Source: Chitinophagaceae bacterium
GTDB taxonomy: Bacteria; Bacteroidota; Bacteroidia; Chitinophagales; Chitinophagaceae
Assembly (NCBI GenBank): GCA_024103425.1
Contig: JAGFIS010000013.1
Location: 1-64,000 of the forward strand
Direction of reading: 5' to 3'
Length of the DNA stretch: 64,000 nucleotides
The position numbers were made by a program, and so were the translations under genes. Of this stretch, positions 9,347 through 19,100 are shown one piece after another. Below the pieces are notes generated by a model. The model had not been told where the DNA came from and searched no databases. It saw only the letters and a program-made list of their open reading frames with translations. Numbering within the stretch: position 1 is the stretch's first letter; each line of letters starts with the position of its first letter.

Positions 9347-11317
9347 ATGAAACTACTTTTACGCCGGGTTACCGGCGCAGTGCTACTATTGTCCCTAACA
9401 TTCAGTAGCTCGGCTAAATCGCCCTCCGAAACGAACACAGGAGACTTAAAAAATGCCTCAGAATCTACTTATTCATTTGCTCCCGTTACTCTTACGTCAA
9501 GCAACCTTCCCATTGTAATAATTAATACAAGCAATGGCAAGTTGAGTGATATCAAGAGTGATGTGAAAGTCCTAGCCGATATGAAGGTGATCTTCAACGG
9601 CGAGAATCAACGAAATTATGTGACTGACCAGGATTTCCATTATGAAGGGAAGATCAATATTAAGATTCGTGGACACAGCTCGCAGCAATTTGATAAAAAG
9701 CAGTACGCTATTGACCCCAGAACTCCGGACGGAACTGCTAAAGAAGAAGTAAGCTTTTTTGGTATGCCTGCCAGCAGCAAGTGGGTGCTTAGTGCTGTTT
9801 ACTCGGATAAGACGCTCATGCGCAATGCACTTGCTTATCAATTGGCCCGTGAATTAGGGCAGTATGCTGCCAGAACCAGATTCTGTGAGGTTATTATCAA
9901 TGGTGAATATCGCGGACTCTATATTTTTCAAGAGAAGATTAAGAGACAGAAAGGAAGGGTAGATATCAAAAAACTGAAAGATGATGATATCACCGGTGGA
10001 TATATATTCTCGATTGATAAATTGGACGGAGGAGAGATTACCTGGAATTCACCTTATGAAGTTTACGGAAAAGGAAGCGACAGAAAAAACAAGAAAATCA
10101 CCTTCCAGTTCGTAGAGCCTGATGAGGATGATTTAGACTTATCTATACCTGCTGATAAAACAAAGTTTGATTATCTGAAAGGATATGTTACCGATTTTGA
10201 GAATGCGCTGAACGGGCCCAACTTTCAGGACCAGGATGTTGGATTCAGAAAGTATATAGATGCCCATTCGTTTGTAAATGTTTTCCTCATCAACGAAATA
10301 TCCAGGAACGTGGATGGTTTCAGGCTGAGTTCTTATTTCTATAAAGATAAAGGAGGCTTGATTGTGGCCGGTCCGGTTTGGGACTATGATATTGCCTGGG
10401 GAAATGCTGATTATTTTGACGGATGGAAGACCACCGGTTTTGTTTATAATTTTAACTGGCCTTCTTATGAGCCGAATGTACCTCCGTTCTGGTGGAAGCG
10501 CCTGCGTCAGGACGAGATTTGGGAAGAAGACCTTCGTTATACTTATCACAGTTTAAGAAGAACTACCTTGTCAAACAATCATATATTCCATTTGATAGAC
10601 TCGATGGCTGCCGAGATTAACGAAGCTCAGGCACGCAACTTCACCAAATGGGATATCCTCGGTACTAAAGTATGGCCAAACAAGTATGTAAACGGAAGTT
10701 TCCAGGGAGAAATAGATTATCTGAAGACCTGGATTGGTAGTCGTCTTGCTTATCTTGATGCCAACATACCTTCACCTTTTGGTCCTCTGCCGGTTAAGTT
10801 TATCGACTTTAAAGTGAAACCCGAAAATGGATTTAACCAGCTTTCATGGGAAGTTGAAGGAGATCCTTTGGCTGATTATTTCTCTGTAGAACGAGCAGGT
10901 GCTGATAATAAGTTTTATGAGATTGGAAGAGTTGCTTTCAGCAATGGGGTAGCAAAGTACAGCTATAAGGATTATTCAAATTTTGAAAGTGCAGCGTTCT
11001 ACAGGATTAAAGAGATAGATAAAAACGGCGAATATGTTTATTCCGGCATTGTTTCTGTCAGAAATATGTCGGGAGGTGCATGGAAGATCACTCCGAATGT
11101 TGTTAAGAATACACTGGTTGCAGTGTATAGCGGAAGCAGATCGGCAACAGTGCGCACGGCTATATACAGTCTGAACGGACACAAAGTTTCAGAAGGCAGA
11201 CAAAGCGCAGCTAACAGATTATCGATAGATGTAAGTGGATTGGCTGCAGGTTTCTACGTTTTAGAAATTGCTGACGATGCAGGAACAATGACACGACTAA
11301 GGTTTGTAAAAGAATAA
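9347..11317 (+). CDS. CotH-like kinase family protein with T9SS sorting domain
   Basis: A 656-residue secreted protein. It has a Sec signal (hydrophobic stretch ending near FSSSAKS), a CotH domain covering roughly residues 55-430 (KIRGHSSQQFDKKQYAID, LYIFQEKIKRQKGRVDI, IFSIDKLDGG, VAGPVWDYDIAWGNADY), a fibronectin-like region, and a C-terminal type A sorting domain (residues ~580-656: SLNGHKVSEGR, DVSGLAAGFYVLEI and final RLRFVKE). CotH proteins are atypical kinases; the substrate is unknown here. The sorting domain implies export by the type IX system and surface attachment. Monocistronic, with a strong terminator behind it. Confidence 0.92.
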   Translation: MKLLLRRVTGAVLLLSLTFSSSAKSPSETNTGDLKNASESTYSFAPVTLTSSNLPIVIINTSNGKLSDIKSDVKVLADMKVIFNGENQRNYVTDQDFHYEGKINIKIRGHSSQQFDKKQYAIDPRTPDGTAKEEVSFFGMPASSKWVLSAVYSDKTLMRNALAYQLARELGQYAARTRFCEVIINGEYRGLYIFQEKIKRQKGRVDIKKLKDDDITGGYIFSIDKLDGGEITWNSPYEVYGKGSDRKNKKITFQFVEPDEDDLDLSIPADKTKFDYLKGYVTDFENALNGPNFQDQDVGFRKYIDAHSFVNVFLINEISRNVDGFRLSSYFYKDKGGLIVAGPVWDYDIAWGNADYFDGWKTTGFVYNFNWPSYEPNVPPFWWKRLRQDEIWEEDLRYTYHSLRRTTLSNNHIFHLIDSMAAEINEAQARNFTKWDILGTKVWPNKYVNGSFQGEIDYLKTWIGSRLAYLDANIPSPFGPLPVKFIDFKVKPENGFNQLSWEVEGDPLADYFSVERAGADNKFYEIGRVAFSNGVAKYSYKDYSNFESAAFYRIKEIDKNGEYVYSGIVSVRNMSGGAWKITPNVVKNTLVAVYSGSRSATVRTAIYSLNGHKVSEGRQSAANRLSIDVSGLAAGFYVLEIADDAGTMTRLRFVKE

Positions 11318-11341
11318 GAGTAGTATCTAGTGGCTTAATTT

Positions 11342-11390
11342 AAGAGGTCGATAATCCGTGGAGGTTTGTGCGGATTGTTGACCTCTTTTT
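11342..11390 (+). terminator. Intrinsic terminator of the CotH gene
   Basis: AAGAGGTC (11342-11349) pairs with GACCTCTT (11380-11387), and inside it AATCCG (11353-11358) pairs with CGGATT (11371-11376); a run of T follows to 11390. It lies 25 bp after the stop codon at 11317. Confidence 0.8.
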
Positions 11391-11495
11391 CTGTATAAAA
11401 CTGTCAGGACGTTTTTTTAATCGAGTGTTTCAAACGTCAATAAAGAGTGCTCTCTATTTTCTGAGGGGGATAAAGCAAAGCAGGAAATATTGAGT

Positions 11496-11528
11496 AAAAA
11501 ATCCCTGCCGCTGAGACGGAACAGGGAT
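11496..11528 (-). terminator. Intrinsic terminator of the aquaporin gene
   Basis: On the minus strand ATCCCTG and CAGGGAT (11522-11528 and 11501-11507) form a stem with an inner CCG/CGG pair, followed by a T run (the A tract at 11496-11500 on the plus strand). It lies 46 bp downstream of the aquaporin stop. Confidence 0.7.
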
Positions 11529-11573
11529 ATTACAGAAGAATATTTTATGCAGGATTAAATTTGATGGGCGACT

Positions 11574-12212
11574 TTACTTGTCATCCTTATTGCAAGTCAG
11601 AAAGACAAAGGCTGCAACTGCACCTCCGGCAAGCCCGCCTACAAGGTAAACCCAGAAATCAGCCCAGTCTGCCATATGCATCACTGACATTCCAAGCCCC
11701 ACTCCCGGATTGAAAGCCCCACCGGAATAACCACCTAAGGCATAGGCCATTGCAGTAACTGTGAAGCCGATTGCGAGCCCATAGAAGCTGTTACCCTCCG
11801 TCCCTTTTGCAGTTGCGCTGTTAAGAACAACGAAAACAAGAGCAAATGTTCCGAGGAACTCGGCAATTAAACCATTGGTCGTGCTCGCCATTGCTGCCGC
11901 ATCTCCCGGTACTTTATCGCCCAGCAGAAACATCGCTACTATAGCAGCTGCCGCAGAGGCAATGAGCTGTACGATCCAGTAGCCAATGGAGTCGGCTAAA
12001 CTAATTTTTCCACGGATTAGTACCCCAAGAGTTACTGCAGGGTTGTAGTGGCCGCCTGAGATATGCCCACCGGCATATACCATAACCATCAGCGCAACAC
12101 CAATAGCGATAGGAGCAGTGATACCAACACTGTCACCGCCGCCCAGAACGGCAAGGCCGACAGTCAGTACCAGAAAAAAGGTTCCGATAAACTCTGTGAT
12201 TAGTTTTTTCAT
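11574..12212 (-). CDS. Aquaporin-family (MIP) channel with atypical second pore motif
   Basis: A 212-residue inner-membrane MIP channel with six hydrophobic segments. The first half-helix motif is canonical (GGHYNPAVTLG, NPA at 57-59). The second reads GGAFNPGVGLG (NPG at 168-170), and the residue after it, arginine in the aromatic/Arg selectivity filter of AqpZ, is Val171. TM5 shows small residues where AqpZ has its filter histidine. The pore is therefore predicted to be wider or less polar than AqpZ; it may pass solutes such as glycerol, ammonia or other neutral molecules rather than being water-only. Single gene with its own terminator. Confidence 0.9.
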   Translation of the reverse strand: MKKLITEFIGTFFLVLTVGLAVLGGGDSVGITAPIAIGVALMVMVYAGGHISGGHYNPAVTLGVLIRGKISLADSIGYWIVQLIASAAAAIVAMFLLGDKVPGDAAAMASTTNGLIAEFLGTFALVFVVLNSATAKGTEGNSFYGLAIGFTVTAMAYALGGYSGGAFNPGVGLGMSVMHMADWADFWVYLVGGLAGGAVAAFVFLTCNKDDK

Positions 12213-12366
12213 GATGCGTAAATTTTAATTGTTGTTTGGTTCAAGAGAGTTAAGCGATGTAAACGCCGGCTAAAAGTAGGATTATTTTTTTTATAATGTT
12301 TTGACTTATCACTTGAATCTGCGTTATTACTAAATGTTAACTGAGGAACTTAGACGCTTATTCGTT

Positions 12367-13026
12367 TTACTTTTTCCTGAACAACGAAAAAATCCTCTGC
12401 ACCAATGACTTTTTGGGCTTCTTACTTCTCTGGGCAGTACCCACCTCGAGGTCGATAATCCTACCCGTTCTCATATTGAATATCCAGCCGTGGATGCCGG
12501 GATATTCTTTTGTGCCTTTCAGTTGCTCGACACAATCCATCTCCATCACGTTTTCAACCTGCTCGATGACATTCAGTTCTGCAAGACGGTCATAGCGTTT
12601 TTGTTCGTCTTTGATGCGTTCCAGCTCTTTTTTGTGGATTCTGTAGATGTCTTTGATGATCTGTAGCCACGGACTGTTTTTACCGATACCTTTCTCTTCC
12701 ATAGCAGCCTTGATGCCGCCGCAACCATAGTGTCCGCAGACGATGATGTGCTTGACTTTTAAATTCTCAATCGCATATTGAATGACGGAAGCGACGTTCA
12801 GATCAATCGGGTTGACGATATTGGCAATGTTGCGGTGTACGAAAATATCGCCAAGTCCTAAACCTGTTATTTCATCGGGATCAGCGCGGCTGTCGGAACA
12901 ACCGATGAAAAGATAGTCGGGTGTCTGATTAAGGGCAAGACGTTCGAAAAACTGTGGGTCGGTTTTTGTCTTCTCGGCAACCCACTTCTCATTTTCCTGA
13001 AATATTTCTTCGTACGATAAAGGCAT
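12367..13026 (-). CDS. can: Beta-class carbonic anhydrase
   Basis: A 219-residue cytosolic enzyme interconverting CO2 and bicarbonate. Zinc ligands and the catalytic pair are visible: C43, D45 and R47 in IGCSDSRADP, and H99 and C102 in VCGHYGCGG. VHRNIANIV is also typical. The C-terminus ends with a basic tail (KKPKKSLVQRIFSLFRKK), which could hold it near the membrane or nucleic acids; that is a guess. It is 21 bp downstream of the GNAT gene stop and could share its message. Confidence 0.96.
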   Translation of the reverse strand: MPLSYEEIFQENEKWVAEKTKTDPQFFERLALNQTPDYLFIGCSDSRADPDEITGLGLGDIFVHRNIANIVNPIDLNVASVIQYAIENLKVKHIIVCGHYGCGGIKAAMEEKGIGKNSPWLQIIKDIYRIHKKELERIKDEQKRYDRLAELNVIEQVENVMEMDCVEQLKGTKEYPGIHGWIFNMRTGRIIDLEVGTAQRSKKPKKSLVQRIFSLFRKK

Positions 13027-13047
13027 GACTGCGGATTAGGGTGAATC

Positions 13048-13605
13048 TTATTTTTTCCAGTCCCAAATTACAACTATCCATTCTGTTTTATCAGGACCGG
13101 TGTAGAAATAAATTTCTTCAAACCCGACTCTCCTGTGTGCTTTGAGTGACCGGGTATTCGTAACCGCGATTTCGGTGATGGCAAAGTCATATCGATTGCC
13201 ATAACACTTTCTGTAATATTCATAACAATTATCAAAAACACCCTGACCGCGATATGCCTTATCTACACAAACCTGACCGACGAGCATGTAGTTGAAATCT
13301 GATATTTTTTTGCCATTGTACGCAATGTTATCGAACACACTAAACATGGGAAACAGAATGGGTATCTCATTCCTTAATTCTTTCGTCATGGCCAGTACGT
13401 ATCCTGCTACTTTGTCTCCGTCTTTAGCAATGACGTGTGGCTCTGTGTCGTTCATCTTTTTGAGTAACTTATAAGAATGATCAACAGTTACGAAGCCCTG
13501 GCTTTCTATTTCTGCCACATTCAGGTTGCGCGGCAGGTTGGCCTTCTGCAATTTTAATATTCCCTCTAAATCGCTCTTTGAAACTGCTGTAGTATAGGTT
13601 ACCAT
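13048..13605 (-). CDS. GNAT-family N-acetyltransferase
   Basis: A 185-residue acetyltransferase. The acetyl-CoA loop is seen as VGQVCVDKAYRGQGVFDNC (the R-G-Q-G-V turn), followed by AVTNTRSLKAHRRVGFEE, the usual last strand-helix of the fold. An in-frame extension to 13716 exists, but residues before MVTYTTAVSKSDLEG look non-coding and lack family similarity, so I place the start at 13605. Substrate unknown. It lies upstream of the carbonic anhydrase on the same strand. Confidence 0.85.
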   Translation of the reverse strand: MVTYTTAVSKSDLEGILKLQKANLPRNLNVAEIESQGFVTVDHSYKLLKKMNDTEPHVIAKDGDKVAGYVLAMTKELRNEIPILFPMFSVFDNIAYNGKKISDFNYMLVGQVCVDKAYRGQGVFDNCYEYYRKCYGNRYDFAITEIAVTNTRSLKAHRRVGFEEIYFYTGPDKTEWIVVIWDWKK

Positions 13606-13716
13606 AATGAACGAATCTGAAAAATAAACCGGCTCTGTCGGCCGGCGTAGTGCAAAGATGAGGGAAAGTTTAAACAGTAGAGAGTTTGACGCAGAGGCTG
13701 TTAATTTTAGTTCCAC

Positions 13717-14217
13717 TCCCCTAGGTAGTTTGTATTTTTATTCATCAGAAATTTTCATACTGAAGGCGCCCTACTATTTTTTCTGTTGCAATAATGCCGG
13801 AAACATTCATTATACTTCTTATTTATACAAAAGCAGTATGAATAAGCAGAAATAAATCTATCTATTTGTGCACTTTTTGTATAATAAGGATAATTTTTGT
13901 TTTTATTGAGTCTATTTTGAGGCTGCCCGGCTTCAGGCAAAGCTCTTATTTGATAGTATTAGATCGGAGTGAGGATATCTTCAGTCGCTGCAACACAAAA
14001 TTCTGTTTTTCAGTCAATTTCTTGGGAGAGGGGGTACCTCTTCTCGGGTAGTTAAATGGTGTTGGACTTAATAGTTAAACTTACTTATTGATTACCACCG
14101 GGAAACGACGAAGATAAATGAAATGTAAACTGCGGATAATATCGCCGGCGGAATGGATGGTATGTGCATGCTCTTTTTGTTTGAGAACAAGATGAATAGC
14201 CGGAATTTTCATTGCTG
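13717..14217. other. Gene-free spacer
   Basis: About 500 bp between the GNAT gene and the CPBP protease gene, with only short spurious reading frames. Base composition is AT-rich. It contains TGATTACCACCG at 14089-14100, also present at 51-62 near the left end of the window. No RNA gene or riboswitch was recognised. Confidence 0.4.
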
Positions 14218-15063
14218 TTAAACGCTTAATTGTGCATCCGGTTTAAATTGTTTCGGTTTAAACTTCAGTAATAAAACCGCTGCAATGGCATACAAAATAA
14301 TGGTGATGATGCCACTTTCTCCCGACCAGTAAATTAAAGGAGCTCCCGTAATAAATAAAGGGGAAATATAACCCCAAACGGTGTTGTGAACTGAATGGAA
14401 AAGTGAAGCTGTCCATACGCTATTGCTTCTCATTTTAAGCTCGCCGATAATGATGCTTAAGAAGCATACGACCGCTACGAATAAAATGGTTGTTATGACA
14501 ATGTTTCCTTCGGTATTATACGCGCGAGCAATAAAAATCAACGGGAAATGCCATAGAGCCCATATCAATCCTACAATCAGGTGTGCCTTCAACCGCGAAG
14601 AGGTATGGGCAATTAATTTTGGAAGCAGATAGCCCCGCCATCCTAATTCTTCGCCCAGGGAAAGAGTAACCGTCTGTAAGACAGAAAATATAATAATAGG
14701 AAGAAACGGATAGAGAAGATGATTAATTTTTTCCCCCTTCGGATACCCGATAAAAAAGTCAGGATTTATCAGGTAGGCTATAAGATAGCTTGTAAGCAAA
14801 ACAACAGAAGGAATTACAAACGCATACGCTAAATATTTCCAGCTGACTCCGAATCCGATTTGTCTCCATGCATCTTTAGACTTCCCGTCTTTTGTTACTA
14901 TAAATAACATTATCAATGTCACTATTGAAGGAATGAACATATAAGCTCCTAAAGTCAACGGTGAATTGATAAGTGAGAAAACCACAGCAAAAGCCAACAC
15001 TAAAACACAGTAGATGACGATTTTCTGCTTTTCCGGTAGATTGCGACTCAAATTCATAATCAA
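14218..15063 (-). CDS. CPBP-family intramembrane metalloprotease
   Basis: A 281-residue multi-pass membrane protein with about eight hydrophobic segments. It has the CPBP (Abi/CAAX) motifs: EELGWRGYLLPKL, which supplies the two glutamates and arginine, ALWHFPLIF with its histidine, and HSVHNTVWG late in the protein. Members cleave substrates inside the membrane or act as maturation or bacteriocin-immunity proteins; nothing here identifies the substrate. It sits alone just outside the defence operon and separated from it by 350 bp, so I do not count it as part of that operon. Confidence 0.9.
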   Translation of the reverse strand: MIMNLSRNLPEKQKIVIYCVLVLAFAVVFSLINSPLTLGAYMFIPSIVTLIMLFIVTKDGKSKDAWRQIGFGVSWKYLAYAFVIPSVVLLTSYLIAYLINPDFFIGYPKGEKINHLLYPFLPIIIFSVLQTVTLSLGEELGWRGYLLPKLIAHTSSRLKAHLIVGLIWALWHFPLIFIARAYNTEGNIVITTILFVAVVCFLSIIIGELKMRSNSVWTASLFHSVHNTVWGYISPLFITGAPLIYWSGESGIITIILYAIAAVLLLKFKPKQFKPDAQLSV

Positions 15064-15415
15064 CTTTTCCTGACTTTTAGGTTAGACTTACCAAGCTCGT
15101 TGATATGGTGCTTGGTAAATTGGCTTGGTGGTAAGGGTTGTGCCGCATGACGGAGGGTGGATTTTACCGATTCCGCACCTACATGGTTGATACGAAGATC
15201 ATATTTTTTCTTTTTAAAAACGGTCAATCTCCGGCTGTTCCGGTCTTGCCGGCAGGCGGGTGGGGAAGTCGTTTAACCGCTATTGTGGCAAAACCGCTTG
15301 CTATAGGAATATCCCTTTAAGTCAATGTTTTATGGCCTATTTTGGTGTGTAATGGTAAGCCCACTCTTTTGCGAGCTTTGGTTTGTGCTCGGGCTTGCTA
15401 ATGTGTGTAGGATTT
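15064..15415. other. Gene-free spacer at the 3' edge of the defence operon
   Basis: About 350 bp without a gene. It holds GC-rich short repeats (AACCGCT twice near 15275-15300; TTGGTAAATTGGCTTGGTGG near 15112-15131) and the hairpin described separately at 15357-15396. Its composition differs from both neighbours and it may mark the end of the acquired segment. Confidence 0.35.
15357..15396. repeat. Inverted repeat downstream of the defence operon
   Basis: AAGCCC (15357-15362) pairs with GGGCTT (15391-15396), and GAGC (15373-15376) pairs with GCTC (15387-15390). It starts 20 bp after the stop of the last operon gene. No T run follows on the minus strand, so it is not a standard intrinsic terminator. 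Confidence 0.45.
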
Positions 15416-16126
15416 TCATGCTAATAGTTTCTCCAATTTCATTTTCCACTTTTCCCAATCGGGCATTTCTTTGGTCTGTAAATCAATGAATTTTTGAGTG
15501 TGATCGTGATGTATTAAATGACAAAGTTCGTGTATAATAACATATTCAATACAGCCTTTTGGTGCTTTAATCAATTCCGGATTTAATATGATTTTTCCTT
15601 TTGGAGTACAACTTCCCCAACGAGTGGGCATCTCACGCAACACAATTGAACTTGGTTCAATTGTGTGTTTTTTGAATTTGTCAATAAGTGGTGCTGCAAT
15701 GGTATGAAACTTTGTCCGTGCATGTTGTAAATACCAATTGGTTAATAAGTCTTTTGCTCTTGACTTGTCACTTACTGTTACTTCAATGAATTTACCTTTT
15801 AGCTTAACAGACTCGTCTTTGCCTATTTGAATTTGCAAGCGGTATTGCTTGCCAAGATACAAATGTGTTTCACCGTTTATGTATTTCCGTTTGGGAGTCT
15901 TTGGTTGAAAGGAAAGAAAGAAGCTTTGTTGTTTGATTATCCAGGGTGCTTTTTTTCTTATTTTTTCCTTTACTTTTTCAAGGGATGTGTTTATTGGTGC
16001 CTTTACCAATACTTCCATTTCAGGAGTTACAGTAATACCAAGTGATTTTCTGTCGGAATATTCCAAACGAAAATCTATTGTTCTACTGCCCAATAAAATA
16101 TTGTCTAAAATTTTCTCCTCATTCAT
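15416..16126 (-). CDS. YgjP/SprT-like zinc metallopeptidase
   Basis: A 236-residue protein of the YgjP-like (DUF45) metallopeptidase family. The zinc site HELCH is at residues 199-203, with H209 in HHDHTQKF as likely third ligand; MPTRWGSCTPKGKIILNP is the family signature just before. Genes of this family are often found immediately after hsdR in type I restriction loci, as here (13 bp behind hsdR). Whether it processes a restriction subunit is unknown. It is the last gene of the defence operon. Confidence 0.92.
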   Translation of the reverse strand: MNEEKILDNILLGSRTIDFRLEYSDRKSLGITVTPEMEVLVKAPINTSLEKVKEKIRKKAPWIIKQQSFFLSFQPKTPKRKYINGETHLYLGKQYRLQIQIGKDESVKLKGKFIEVTVSDKSRAKDLLTNWYLQHARTKFHTIAAPLIDKFKKHTIEPSSIVLREMPTRWGSCTPKGKIILNPELIKAPKGCIEYVIIHELCHLIHHDHTQKFIDLQTKEMPDWEKWKMKLEKLLA

Positions 16127-16139
16127 AGCTTATATCTCA

Positions 16140-19100
16140 TCATTTATATCTCAACTTTGCTACTTCAATACAATCTTCAGCAATCTTATCCATATCCTTG
16201 AATGCCAAGTCCACATTGTATTTATCTCGGACTTCATCAATCAGGTAGTCGCCAATTTCAATAAGCAATTTTCCTGTGATGTTTGTTTTGTATTGCCAGT
16301 CGATAATGGGTTTTCCATTGTCAAAAATAGAATCTTGAAGCAGGTTGTCAATTTGTATAGCGGTTTGTGTTGCAACTTCTTCGAGAACAACATGGTCTTG
16401 TATCTTTTCTGAAAGTGCTTCAACAGTCAAACCGAAAAAGGCTTTGGCAACATCTCTGTCTTTCAATTGCTCCGGGATATCATTGTCAGTATGATCCAGT
16501 ACATTGTTCATGATGTCTTGAACCCTGCTCAGGTATTGTGCTTCATTGATTCGTTTGGCTTCATAGTCGGCAATCGTTTCTTTCAGCATTTGCGAAAATT
16601 TCTTGTAAAAAGCAGGATCTTCATCCATTTTTTCTGTGATGTGCTTCGCTGTTCTGCTAGCAATCTTGTCAGCTTTAGCTGCTTTTCCTGTGGTGTTTTC
16701 TACTTCCTCCTGAAATTTATCTTTATCGAAAATGTTTACCAGTTCTGTGATGGTTTCAATTTTCTCGGTAGTAATGTGTGTGTCAATCAGTTTTTGAATC
16801 TGGCCTTCGTATTGTTTGTAGTCAATTTCATCGCTATATCTTTCTATTACTGCAACACGTAATTTCAAAAACATGGCTAAATCTTCCTTGTAACGGCTGA
16901 TTACCTTTTCTTCAACTTCCTTATGGAATTGGATTGAAGATAAAGCCAGTTTCAAACCTTTTGCAAATGCAGCCAGTTTATCGTAAAACGAAACACGAAG
17001 TGCTTCATCTTTTAATAGCTGCTGATAAGCTTCAGCATCCCGCTTATTGGCAATAGTCTTGAATATATCCCAAAGTTCTGAATGTTTTTGAGGCAACTTT
17101 TTGATTTCTTCCGAAATGTTGATGAGTGTTCCTGTCAAATCTTCTTCATCAAAATCTTCAAATGAAGAGTACATCTGCAAAGCATCATCCAGGTTTTCAA
17201 TTACACCATAGTAGTCAATGATGTAACCAAATTCCTTGTCAGGATAAATACGGTTTACGCGTGCAATGGCTTGCAAAAGCTTATGTCCTTGAAGGTTTCT
17301 GGTAAGGTATAGAACCGTGTTTTTAGGCTCATCAAAACCGGTAAGCAATTTATCTACTACAATAATGATTTCCGGATCTTTTTGGTTTTTGAAACGGCTG
17401 ATGATGTTCTTTTCATAGCTTTTTGAATTGCCATGTTCATCCATCATTTTTTTCCAGAACTGATTAACCTTTTCCGAAGATTTTTCATAAGCACTTTCTT
17501 CGCCTTCACGTTCATCAATGGATGAAATCAGAACCTCGCTGCTTACAATGCCTATTTCATCTAAATATTCTTTGTATTTGATGGCATTCACTTTCTTATC
17601 ACAAACCAACTGTCCTTTGAAGGGTGTTCTACCTTGCCAGTTATCACGAAAATGATAGCTGATGTCCCAGGCTATCATTCGCATTTTTTGTTCGGCAGAA
17701 TTCAAATGATCGTATCGTGCAAACTTCTTTTTGATGTCTGCTTTTTGGTATTCGGTCAAAGGCTCTGAAATCATTCCGAAAAAAGTATCAATCGGACTTG
17801 CATTCACATTCTGCAAAGCCAATCTTCCCTCATATAGTAATGGAACAACAGCTTTATCTTTAACAGCCTGATCAACGGTGTAAGCATCAATTATACCACC
17901 GAATTTTGCTGCTGTGTTTTTATCTCTTTTAAAAAGGGGAGTTCCTGTCATGGCGATGAAACATGCATTAGGCAAGGTTTTTTGCATGTCAATATTAAAT
18001 ATGCCATGTTGCGTGCGGTGACCTTCATCCACTAATACAAAAATATCATGGCTTTCAAGTGGTTTCTTTATCTTCTTAACTGCAGCATTGAATTTGTTTA
18101 TAATAGTAGTAACAATCGCATCACTATTACTTTCTAATAATTCTACCAATCGTTGCCCTGTGGTGGCATTCTCTACAAATTTCCCGCACTTAAGGAATGT
18201 TTTAGTAATTTGATCATCCAAATCGGTTCTATCAGTTACCAACACAATTTTCGGATTGCGAATGGTTGGTTCCATGGCAATGGCTTGTGCCAGCATTACC
18301 ATCGTTAATGATTTTCCACTTCCTTGCGTGTGCCAGATAACTCCACCCTTACGTTTTCCGTTTTCAATATGCTTTATTCGTTGCATGGATTTTTTGATGG
18401 CGAAAAACTGCTGATAACGGGCAACTTTCTTTTCTCCATTGTCGAACAAAACAAAATTGAAAACAATGTCCATCAATCTTACAGGACGGCATAAGCCAAA
18501 CAGGTAATTATCCTGTTCAGTTGGCAAAATTTCCTTTTGCTCTAATGCATCAAAGTATTGACGGACATATTTGAAGCGGTCTGAAAACAACTGCTCTTTA
18601 ACTGTTACATTCAGAGGCTTGTTTTTTAGTTCCTTTAATTTGTCCGTGTATTGGCGTTCTTCTTCATCAGTACTAAATTTCTCCTGCCACTTTGCCCAAA
18701 ATTTTTCCGGAGTTCCATTGGTGGCATAGGCTGCTTCCTGGGTAGCAATACTTAAAATAAGTTGCGAATACACATACAAGCTTCTGATTCCATCTTCTTG
18801 CTGATTTCGCAAATGCTGACTGATAGCCTGCTTCAACGGTTCTTTCATGTCAGGGCGTTTGCACTCAATGATGCAAAGCGGAATACCATTCACAAACAAT
18901 ACCAAATCGGGTCGGTAATGCTCTTTGCTGGTGCTTCGCATTACACTGTATTCTTCGGTTACATGAAATTTATTTTTGCTAATATCCTTCCAGTCAATGT
19001 ATTGCAGGGTAAAACTTTTTTTATCGCCATCTATACTTTGTTCCAACGCCTGACCTAAAGTGAGCAAGTTGTATGCTTTTTCGCTGGCTGCAATATAGCC

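Noticed and set aside
15064..15415. Integron attC-like site
   Set aside because: AACCGCT-type repeats suggested it, but no matching core-site pair or integrase was found.
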